A DNA stretch of 64,000 nucleotides from an uncultured Gelidibacter sp. Its GTDB lineage: Bacteria; Bacteroidota; Bacteroidia; Flavobacteriales; Flavobacteriaceae. Shown one piece after another: positions 57,063 through 64,000 of the stretch (positions within the stretch are counted from its first letter, which is position 1; every line of letters begins with the position of its first letter). A program made the position numbers and the translations under genes. Location of the stretch: positions 186,001 to 250,000 of the forward strand of contig NZ_CANMTE010000004.1 of NCBI RefSeq assembly GCF_947500795.1, given 5' to 3'. The notes beneath the pieces were generated by a model that was not told the DNA's origin, ran no database searches, and worked only from the letters and a program-made list of their open reading frames with translations.

Positions 57063-58268
57063 ATGCAATTTAAAACCGACATACTAAAAAAATTGCCATT
57101 CTTTGTTGCACTAAGCTCTATTTTCGTTTTAGCTTCTTGTGGCTCATACCAGTACGCTGGTTATGACAATGATGGTATTTACAGATCAGAAGTTCCACAA
57201 GGACAACGTTATGAAGAAGCTCCTCAAGGCTATTATGAAGATGTAAAAGCCAACAATAACAGTTACTACAAGGACTATTTCAGTCAAAAATCTCAAGAGT
57301 TTGGAGATTTTGCCCAAAACGATAACGTGATTTTTACGGATATTGATTCCTATCAGAGCGAGTACACTGAACAAGAAGGTGATATCGTTTATGAAGATGG
57401 ATATGCGGGATGGGGTCAGGACAGCCAAGATATAGACATCACTATACATTATAATACGAATAGCTGGTATCCATATAGTAGATATGGATATTACAACCCT
57501 TACCGAGCGTGGGGCTATATAGGTTGGGGCCACTCCAGATTCTATGATCCGTATTGGACGTATGGTAGCTATGGCTATTATGGCGGTGTACCTTATGGTG
57601 GATTCTACCCTTACTATGGTTATAATTACGGTTACGGATATGGCTATGGCTACAATTATGGCTACTACGGACATTCTCCTTATTATGGTTATAACTACAA
57701 CAACCATTATAACAATAGCAGAACGTACTCTTATAGTAATAGTAGACGCGCTACATCATCCGTTAATCCAAATCGTTCAACAACGACGTTGAACAGAAAT
57801 TCTAACGCTACAATAAATAGACGTTCTTCAACTATCAATAGAACAAATTCTAGTATTAATAGAACGAACTCTAATGTTGGTAGAAGAAACTCAGTTATTT
57901 CTTCAGAATCTAGATCAGGTGAAAATACTACAAGAAGACCTATTAATACCCGATCTAATACTGACAGTAGAGTAAGAAGTACAACTCCTACCAGAACTAC
58001 GCAACCAGCAACAAGAACTAGAACCGAAAACAGGGTACAACCTACTTCGAGAACTAGAACTAATAACTCTGGTACTAGAACAAATAGTAGAAGTTCTTCT
58101 AGAGGAAGTGGGAACAATGTTTCGACACCGGTGAGATCGAATAGCAGTTATACGCCTTCATCAACCTCTCGTTCTACACCATCTGTTAGAAGTTCAAACA
58201 CTGCACCTATGAGATCATCAGCTCCTGCAAGAGTTCCAACAGGATCTACAAGACGTGGTGGCAGATAA
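57063..58268 (+). CDS. Low-complexity lipoprotein: YG-rich centre and basic S/T/N/R-rich tail
   Basis: A 401-residue exported protein. Lipobox LASCGSYQ gives a lipoprotein. Residues ~25-135 are acidic and Tyr-rich. Residues ~135-220 are dominated by Tyr and Gly (YGYNYGYGYGYGYNYGYYGH). From about 225 to the end the sequence is almost only Ser, Thr, Asn, Arg and Pro with net positive charge, ending RRGGR. This looks like a disordered cell-envelope or matrix protein. The OmpP1-like porin gene follows after 27 bases, so they share a transcript. Function unknown. Confidence 0.75.
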   Translation: MQFKTDILKKLPFFVALSSIFVLASCGSYQYAGYDNDGIYRSEVPQGQRYEEAPQGYYEDVKANNNSYYKDYFSQKSQEFGDFAQNDNVIFTDIDSYQSEYTEQEGDIVYEDGYAGWGQDSQDIDITIHYNTNSWYPYSRYGYYNPYRAWGYIGWGHSRFYDPYWTYGSYGYYGGVPYGGFYPYYGYNYGYGYGYGYNYGYYGHSPYYGYNYNNHYNNSRTYSYSNSRRATSSVNPNRSTTTLNRNSNATINRRSSTINRTNSSINRTNSNVGRRNSVISSESRSGENTTRRPINTRSNTDSRVRSTTPTRTTQPATRTRTENRVQPTSRTRTNNSGTRTNSRSSSRGSGNNVSTPVRSNSSYTPSSTSRSTPSVRSSNTAPMRSSAPARVPTGSTRRGGR

Positions 58269-58295
58269 AATTCAGAATTATATAAATTTAAACAT

Positions 58296-59819
58296 ATGAA
58301 AAAGTTAAACTTACTGTTCATAGCAGCCCTATCTATGTCCAGTTTGATGGCTCAGGATATTACCGATGCCGTCAGGTATTCTCAGGACGAAGTTCAGGGA
58401 ACTGCTAGATTTAGAAGTATGGGTGGCGCATTTGGCGCTCTTGGCGGCGACATGTCAGCAATTAGTATAAATCCAGCCGGATCATCAATATTCACTAATA
58501 GCCATGCGTCTATTTCAATTTCCAATTTAAGCACTAAAAACGATATCAATTATTTCAACGGCGTAAGCTCGTCATCAGACTCTAAGTTTGATCTCAATCA
58601 AACCGGCGTTGCTTTCATTTTTAATAATTTGAATGACAATTCTCCATGGCGGAAATTTGCATTGGGTGTTGCCTATGACAAGGTCACAAACTTTGAAAAT
58701 GCGTGGAATGTGAGAGGCATTAACACCAACTCAAATTCTATTGGTGATTATTTTCTTGGGTATGCCCAAGGTTTACGTTTAGACCAAATATCTGCGCTTG
58801 ACGGCGAAAGTTTATCTACTGCCTATTCTGAAATCAACAATTTCTACGGCTTTGGAAATCAACAAGGATTTTTAGGATATGAATCCTATATTATCGAGCC
58901 TAATACAAACGATGATGGGAATACGCAATACACTTCTAATATTGTAGGGAATAATTTTGATCAGGAATACACCTATGCCTCCACAGGCTACAATGGTAAG
59001 TTCAGTTTTAACGCTTCAACCCAATACGGCGATAATTTCTATTTTGGACTTAATCTGAATTCGCATTTTATCAATTATGAAAAATATACCGATTTACGCG
59101 AATCAAATGCAAACGCTGGTTCTTTAGTGAAAGATGTACGTTTTCAAAACGGACTCTCTACTGTGGGCTCTGGATTCTCATTCCAAATTGGTGCCTTGGC
59201 AAAAATAAATGAAGCACTTCGTGTGGGACTATCTTATAACTCTCCTACTTGGTATACTATTTCTGATGAAACCACGCAATACCTCGGTACGGTCAGAAAT
59301 GAAAACGGCTCCAACGTTACACAGATTATAGATCCGTTTGTTGTTAATGTGTATCCGGATTACAAATTGCAGACTCCAGGAAAAGTAACAGGAAGTTTGG
59401 CTTATGTTTTTGGCGATAAAGGCTTGATAAGTTTTGATTATTCAAGAAAGGACTATGGAAGCACGAAATTCAAACCTACTTCTGACACTTATTTCTCATC
59501 ACAGAACAGCTTAATGAGTGATGTGCTAAAAAATGCTTCAACGTATAGATTAGGTGGTGAATACAGAATTAAGCAAGTGAGCTTGAGAGGTGGCTACAGA
59601 CTAGAGGAAAGTCCTTATAAAAATGATTCGTTTTACGGAGATTTGAATGGCTATTCTTTAGGTCTTGGATATAACTTTGGAAGTGTAAATCTTGATTTAG
59701 CCTATGAGCATTCGCAAAGAGAATACAACCATCAATTATATACTGTAGGTCTTACTGATGCCGCACAAATTGATTCCCAAGTTAATAACGTGACTTTAAC
59801 TTTAGGGTTTAAATTGTAA
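58296..59819 (+). CDS. OmpP1/FadL/TodX-family outer-membrane protein
   Basis: A 507-residue porin-like transporter. After a signal peptide ending SSLMAQ, the FadL-type start DAVRYSQDEVQGTARFRSMG and FGALGGDMSAISINPAGSSI follow. A 14-stranded barrel runs to the last strand NNVTLTLGFKL. Such proteins let hydrophobic molecules across the outer membrane. It is second in a two-gene unit and followed by a hairpin terminator. Confidence 0.9.
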   Translation: MKKLNLLFIAALSMSSLMAQDITDAVRYSQDEVQGTARFRSMGGAFGALGGDMSAISINPAGSSIFTNSHASISISNLSTKNDINYFNGVSSSSDSKFDLNQTGVAFIFNNLNDNSPWRKFALGVAYDKVTNFENAWNVRGINTNSNSIGDYFLGYAQGLRLDQISALDGESLSTAYSEINNFYGFGNQQGFLGYESYIIEPNTNDDGNTQYTSNIVGNNFDQEYTYASTGYNGKFSFNASTQYGDNFYFGLNLNSHFINYEKYTDLRESNANAGSLVKDVRFQNGLSTVGSGFSFQIGALAKINEALRVGLSYNSPTWYTISDETTQYLGTVRNENGSNVTQIIDPFVVNVYPDYKLQTPGKVTGSLAYVFGDKGLISFDYSRKDYGSTKFKPTSDTYFSSQNSLMSDVLKNASTYRLGGEYRIKQVSLRGGYRLEESPYKNDSFYGDLNGYSLGLGYNFGSVNLDLAYEHSQREYNHQLYTVGLTDAAQIDSQVNNVTLTLGFKL

Positions 59820-59843
59820 GTTTCATACAGATAATTAAACATT

Positions 59844-59872
59844 AAAAGCACTCTTTATACGGAGTGCTTTTC
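59844..59872 (+). terminator. Terminator after the OmpP1-like gene
   Basis: AAAGCACTC and GAGTGCTTT form a 9-bp stem, followed by TT-C-TG-TTT. Confidence 0.75.
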
Positions 59873-60032
59873 TGTTTAAAGCCATTGAATCTTGAACTAA
59901 AACACATAAAGGTTTTGCGCTTTTTTACCGGCAAAATGATGATCTTAATCTAAGATTGGAAACATTATAAACAGTTGTAAAAGTTACCACGCAATAAAAT
60001 ATCGAAGCCAATGCTATGATTTTATATTTGTT

Positions 60033-60040
60033 TATCTTTG
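60033..60040 (+). promoter_or_regulatory. -7 box before folE
   Basis: TATCTTTG matches TAnnTTTG; a second match, TATATTTG, lies at 60023-60030. No clear -33 element. Confidence 0.45.
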
Positions 60041-60107
60041 CAACTTATTTCAATTAAAACACGCCATTGACAACGTTGAGGCTGCTGATGGATTTACAAA
60101 AACGAAT

Positions 60108-60785
60108 ATGAATACAGATAAAAATATACAAGATATTGATGCTTTTGGTGATGATCACGTAGGCACATCTGCAGATACACCTATGCGAAGCGATGCTTTT
60201 AAGCTTTCTTCTGAAGAAAAAATTGACATCATTAAGGATGATGTAAGGCATATTATGGAAACTTTGGGGCTAGATCTTACGGATGATAGTCTTCAAGGTA
60301 CTCCGCTACGTGTAGCTAAAATGTTTGTAAAAGAAATCTTTGGTGGTCTAAATCCAGAGAGAAAACCAAACGCCTCTACTTTTGAAAACAAATACAAGTA
60401 TGGCGAAATGTTGGTTGAAAAAAACATCACCCTCTACTCTACTTGTGAGCACCATTTGTTACCAATTGTTGGTAGAGCGCATGTAGCTTATATTAGTAAA
60501 GGTACTGTTGTTGGTCTTTCTAAAATGAACCGCATTGTAGATTATTTTGCTAAAAGACCTCAAGTACAGGAGCGTTTAACCATGCAAATTGTGCAAGAAT
60601 TACAAAAGGTATTGGGCACTGAAGATGTTGCTTGTGTTATTGACGCCAAACATTTATGTGTAAATTCTCGAGGCATTAGAGATATTGAAAGTAGTACGGT
60701 AACTTCTGAGTTTGGTGGTGCGTTTAAAGATCAGGACACCCGTCGTGAGTTTTTGGACTATATTAAACTAGATACAACTTTTTAA
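60108..60785 (+). CDS. folE: GTP cyclohydrolase I
   Basis: A 225-residue enzyme making dihydroneopterin triphosphate for folate synthesis. Conserved motifs are GTPLRVAKMFVKEIFGG, STCEHHLLPIVGRAHVAY (zinc and active site), GLSKMNRIVDYFAKRPQVQE, and CVIDAKHLCVNSRGI. The N-terminal ~40 residues are acidic and variable, normal for Bacteroidota. Confidence 0.97.
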   Translation: MNTDKNIQDIDAFGDDHVGTSADTPMRSDAFKLSSEEKIDIIKDDVRHIMETLGLDLTDDSLQGTPLRVAKMFVKEIFGGLNPERKPNASTFENKYKYGEMLVEKNITLYSTCEHHLLPIVGRAHVAYISKGTVVGLSKMNRIVDYFAKRPQVQERLTMQIVQELQKVLGTEDVACVIDAKHLCVNSRGIRDIESSTVTSEFGGAFKDQDTRREFLDYIKLDTTF

Positions 60786-60984
60786 TTTTAGTGTTTCTAG
60801 TTAGTAGCGTTATAAGCTTTTGCCAAAGTTTATAAAGATACTTTCTAGTTAATAATCGTTTTTATACTTTTAACAAAGAGCATTCTAATCATTAGAATTC
60901 ATCTTTTTAAAGATTTGAATGTTATTGATTATATCAACGCAACATTTCTAATTTTCATTTTTCAGCAAAAAAATAAATCGCAAA

Positions 60985-62466
60985 ATGCATCTTTACGACA
61001 AGCAACAAATAAAAATCTACAACTCCTTAACTGGGGAAAAAGAAGTATTCACACCTATCAGTGAGGGTTATGTTGGCATGTATGTGTGCGGACCGACTGT
61101 TTACAGCAATGTCCACTTAGGAAATGTGAGAACGTTTATGTCTTTTGATGTGATTTTCAGATATCTTAAACATTTAGGATATAAAGTCCGTTTTGTAAGA
61201 AATATTACAGATGCGGGCCATTTGGAAAATGATGCTGATGTTGGGGAAGATCGTATTGCAAAGAAAGCGCGTTTAGAAGAAATTGAACCGATGGAGGTTG
61301 TACAACGTTACACTGTTGACTTTCATAATATCTTAAATAAATTCAATTTTTTACCGCCAAGTATTGAGCCTACAGCAACGGGGCATATTATTGAGCAGAT
61401 TGAAATTATCAAAAATATTCTTGACAAAGGTCTCGCTTACGAAGTTAATGGATCTGTATATTTTGATGTTTTAAAGTATAACGAAACGAAACCTTACGGG
61501 ATTTTAAGCAAGCGTAATGTTGAAGATTTGATGCACAATTCGCGTGAACTTGACGGTCAATCAGACAAGAAAAACCCTCAGGATTTCGCACTTTGGAAAA
61601 AAGCGGAACCACAACATATTATGCGTTGGCCTTCACCTTGGAGCGATGGTTTCCCAGGGTGGCATTTGGAATGTACTGCTATGAGCACCAAATATTTGGG
61701 CGAACAGTTTGACATCCACGGTGGCGGAATGGATTTAAAATTCCCACACCACGAATGTGAAATTGCACAGGCAGAAGCCAGCAATGGCAAGCCACCAGTA
61801 AACTATTGGATGCACGCCAATATGCTCATCATGAATGGTAAGAAAATGGCGAAATCTACCGGAAATTTCATTTTACCTACTGAAATATTCACCGGAGACA
61901 ATCCTCATATTACCAAATCATTTTCGCCGAGCGTTGCACGTTTCTTCATGCTTCAAGCACATTATAGAAGCATTTTAGATTTTACGAATAACGGTCTTTT
62001 AGCGAGTGAGAAAGGCTTTTTCCGATTGATGGATGCTATTAATGCGTTAGACGATTTAAAATCAGCTGGCACCTCAACATTCGACATTAAAGAATGGCAA
62101 CAGAAATGTTATGATGCCATGAACGACGATTTCAATTCGCCAATACTTATAGCGAACTTATTTGAAGCCGTTAAATATATCAATCAAATAAAAGAAGGAA
62201 CAGCCACGATTAGGCAAGAGGATTTGGACTTGTTAAAATCTACGGTGAACACCTTTGCGTTTGATGTTTTAGGATTGGTTAATGTGAAGGAGTCTGAAAA
62301 TGGAACAGATAAACTTTCAGGAGCTGTAGAATTATTGATCCAATTAAGACAAGAAGCGCGAGCTAATAAGGATTTTGCTATGTCTGATAAAATTCGTGAT
62401 GAATTGGCAGCAGCAGGAATCCAATTAAATGACGGTAAAGAAGGCACAACCTTTACGACCAACTAA
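60985..62466 (+). CDS. cysS: Cysteinyl-tRNA synthetase
   Basis: A 493-residue class I synthetase. The HIGH-type motif is [17 protein letters not shown] (HLGN), and KMSKS is [10 protein letters not shown]. Zinc-site residues are visible in [15 protein letters not shown] and HHECE. Length is normal. Confidence 0.97.
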   Translation: MHLYDKQQIKIYNSLTGEKEVFTPISEGYVGMYVCGPTVYSNVHLGNVRTFMSFDVIFRYLKHLGYKVRFVRNITDAGHLENDADVGEDRIAKKARLEEIEPMEVVQRYTVDFHNILNKFNFLPPSIEPTATGHIIEQIEIIKNILDKGLAYEVNGSVYFDVLKYNETKPYGILSKRNVEDLMHNSRELDGQSDKKNPQDFALWKKAEPQHIMRWPSPWSDGFPGWHLECTAMSTKYLGEQFDIHGGGMDLKFPHHECEIAQAEASNGKPPVNYWMHANMLIMNGKKMAKSTGNFILPTEIFTGDNPHITKSFSPSVARFFMLQAHYRSILDFTNNGLLASEKGFFRLMDAINALDDLKSAGTSTFDIKEWQQKCYDAMNDDFNSPILIANLFEAVKYINQIKEGTATIRQEDLDLLKSTVNTFAFDVLGLVNVKESENGTDKLSGAVELLIQLRQEARANKDFAMSDKIRDELAAAGIQLNDGKEGTTFTTN

Positions 62467-62556
62467 AGTGGTATCGTAAACATAGAGGTTTGACGTAATG
62501 TTTTTTACATTATTTCAAACCTCTAATAAACCAACAGCTAATTTCAATTCAAAGCA

Positions 62557-62793
62557 TTGAAAAAAATTCTTACATACCCATTTTTGTTGCTGATAAAGGT
62601 CTATCAAACTTTCATCTCTCCATTAACACCTGCTAGTTGCAGGTATCAACCAACGTGTTCACAATATTCGAAGGAAGCTCTAGAAAAACACGGATTATTT
62701 AAAGGTGGCTGGTTGGCAACAAAGCGTATTTTTAGCTGCAATCCTTGGGGCGGAAGCGGATATGATCCTGTCCCTGAAAAGCACAAACACTAA
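62557..62793 (+). CDS. yidD: Membrane protein insertion efficiency factor YidD
   Basis: A 78-residue protein of the YidD family that helps membrane protein insertion. The conserved core is [20 protein letters not shown] and [13 protein letters not shown]. The start is TTG at 62557, giving [17 protein letters not shown]. It lies between cysS and lgt. Confidence 0.94.
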   Translation: MKKILTYPFLLLIKVYQTFISPLTPASCRYQPTCSQYSKEALEKHGLFKGGWLATKRIFSCNPWGGSGYDPVPEKHKH

Positions 62794-62968
62794 GTTTTAA
62801 AACTTTCTATATTCCAGCAATTCTACTTGGAATTATTTGCTGTGCATGAACTTCATTCATCGCATTCCCTATCCTCCCATTTTACTAAAGCTTTTGTAAA
62901 TTTTAAAAGCATTCACGCTTATTACTTTTCAAAATATTATATTTACCCTTCTAATTAAATTAAACAGC

Positions 62969-63799
62969 ATGCACGCACTTAAATTTGTCTGGGATCCTAC
63001 CAAAGGCATCGATATTCTTGGTTTTACATTACATTTCTACAGCGTTATGTGGATTGTAGCTTTCATCTTAGGTTTCCTAATTATGAAGCGTATTTACAAA
63101 CAAGAAAACCAATCAGAAGAATCCCTAGACTCATTATTTATATATTCCGTAATCGGGATTATGTTAGGTGCTAGATTAGGACATGTGATCTTCTACCAAC
63201 GCGAACTGTTTAGCGAAGATTTTTTCAGCATATTTTTACCTGTCAAGTTTAAAGGCGGCTTCGAGTTTACCGGATTTCAAGGATTAGCGAGTCATGGTGC
63301 AGCCATCGGGATGATTATCTCCATGTACCTTTACAACAAAAAAGTATTGAAAAAATCAGTGCTCTGGATTTTAGATCGCGTAGTCGTTCCTGTAGCGGCA
63401 GGTGCTGTATTTGTACGATTAGGAAATTTTATAAATTCTGAAATTGTAGGAAAACCAACAGGCACTGATTTTGGGGTTGTTTTCGTTCAAAACGGAGAAG
63501 CTTTCCCAAGGCATCCAGCGCAGCTTTATGAAGCATTCTGTTATATTTTTGTATTCATCGCACTTTGGTTTTTCTATTGGAAAACTAAAAAAAGCGAGCA
63601 ACAAGGTTTCCTTTTTGGACTCTTTTTAGTCTTGCTATGGGCTATCCGCTTTTTTGTGGAATTCATGAAAGAACCTCAAAGCGAACATGAATATATTGCT
63701 ACCTCAGCACTTAATACAGGTCAGATGCTCAGTATACCATTTATACTCATAGGATTGTATTTCATGTTTATGTATAAACCCAAAAAACAACTCGCCTAA
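62969..63799 (+). CDS. lgt: Prolipoprotein diacylglyceryl transferase
   Basis: A 276-residue inner-membrane enzyme with about seven membrane segments that adds diacylglycerol to the lipobox cysteine. Family motifs are GARLGHVIFYQ, RLGNFINSEIVGKPTGTDFG and RHPAQLYEA. Its stop overlaps the start of the next gene by one base (TAATG). Confidence 0.96.
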   Translation: MHALKFVWDPTKGIDILGFTLHFYSVMWIVAFILGFLIMKRIYKQENQSEESLDSLFIYSVIGIMLGARLGHVIFYQRELFSEDFFSIFLPVKFKGGFEFTGFQGLASHGAAIGMIISMYLYNKKVLKKSVLWILDRVVVPVAAGAVFVRLGNFINSEIVGKPTGTDFGVVFVQNGEAFPRHPAQLYEAFCYIFVFIALWFFYWKTKKSEQQGFLFGLFLVLLWAIRFFVEFMKEPQSEHEYIATSALNTGQMLSIPFILIGLYFMFMYKPKKQLA

Positions 63800-64000
63800 T
63801 GAAATTACATGCATTTAAAATAGCAGCAATGTTAACTTTGGGTGCTTGCTGCATTCCTTTACAAAGTTGTAAGGAAGAGCAAAAAACAATTAAGCCTGTC
63901 GTTGTCGAATTTAAAAAAGAAGGCGAATTGGTGCTCAAAAAAGCTAATGACAGCATCATTAAAACAATAGATATTGAAATTGCTGATGACGAATACCAAA
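63799..64000 (+). CDS. DUF192-like lipoprotein, 5' part only
   Basis: An open frame of 67 codons runs off the window end. The signal peptide has a lipobox (IPLQSCKEEQ). The mature start VVEFKKEGELVLKKANDSII is typical of the DUF192 proteins that follow lgt in many Bacteroidota. It begins within the lgt stop codon, so it is translationally coupled. The family is of unknown function. Confidence 0.8.
   Translation, partial: MKLHAFKIAAMLTLGACCIPLQSCKEEQKTIKPVVVEFKKEGELVLKKANDSIIKTIDIEIADDEYQ

Overview
The window comes from a low-GC member of the Bacteroidota, almost certainly a marine-type Flavobacteriaceae. The evidence is the SusC/SusD pair, a type IX secretion (T9SS) C-terminal signal, BT_3928- and DUF4293-type proteins, a Rho with a long hydrophilic insertion, and several -7 boxes of the form TAnnTTTG. 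No prophage, insertion sequence or CRISPR array was recognised. Much of the backbone is housekeeping.

Layout. (1) 1-9.5 kb: a glycan-uptake locus with an aminoglycoside-phosphotransferase-like partial gene, a GH63-type lipoprotein glycosidase, a TPR/membrane/HTH regulator, SusC and SusD. A direct-repeat motif (TGTAAAGGT, 11-bp period) lies upstream of both the glycosidase and susC, which suggests shared control. (2) 9.6-11.2 kb: three small unknown genes. (3) 11.7-19.0 kb: a complete thiamine operon in the order thiS-thiC-tenI-like-thiD-thiE-thiG-thiH-thiF, led by a TPP riboswitch and a promoter. (4) 19.1-22.0 kb: an AT-rich patch with an unknown protein, a DsbD-N-like protein and a TlpA-like thioredoxin, then a gene-poor stretch and tRNA-Arg. 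(5) 22.1-26.2 kb: a sulfur module with a Crp/Fnr regulator, two YeeE/YedE halves, a TauE/SafE permease and a metallo-beta-lactamase/rhodanese protein. The two transcription units carry similar 14-bp palindromes at identical spacing from their -7 boxes. (6) 26.3-36.7 kb: core genes (clpS, prmA, tpiA, a DoxX-type protein, DUF1599, folP, cdaA, an ABC exporter, truA, a YfcE-like phosphoesterase, DUF4293) and a structured 4-copy intergenic repeat.

(7) 36.9-54.7 kb: rho, then a 4074-residue T9SS-exported protein made of a PQQ sugar-dehydrogenase-like beta-propeller, FG-GAP repeats, five malectin/PKD pairs and 13 tandem 97-residue Ig-like repeats. Next come a broken internal copy of rho, an AMP-ligase (PaaK/CapK-like) gene and a NeuD/PglD-type acetyltransferase gene. 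This block looks inserted between rho and the next housekeeping run. (8) 54.9-64 kb: rpsT, tRNA-Glu, proS, a YG-rich/basic lipoprotein, an OmpP1/FadL porin, folE, cysS, yidD, lgt and the start of a DUF192-like lipoprotein.

The strongest points for follow-up are the two regulatory motif pairs (glycan locus and sulfur module), the giant modular surface protein with its recently duplicated repeats, and the rho pseudogene that marks the far side of the giant-gene region.
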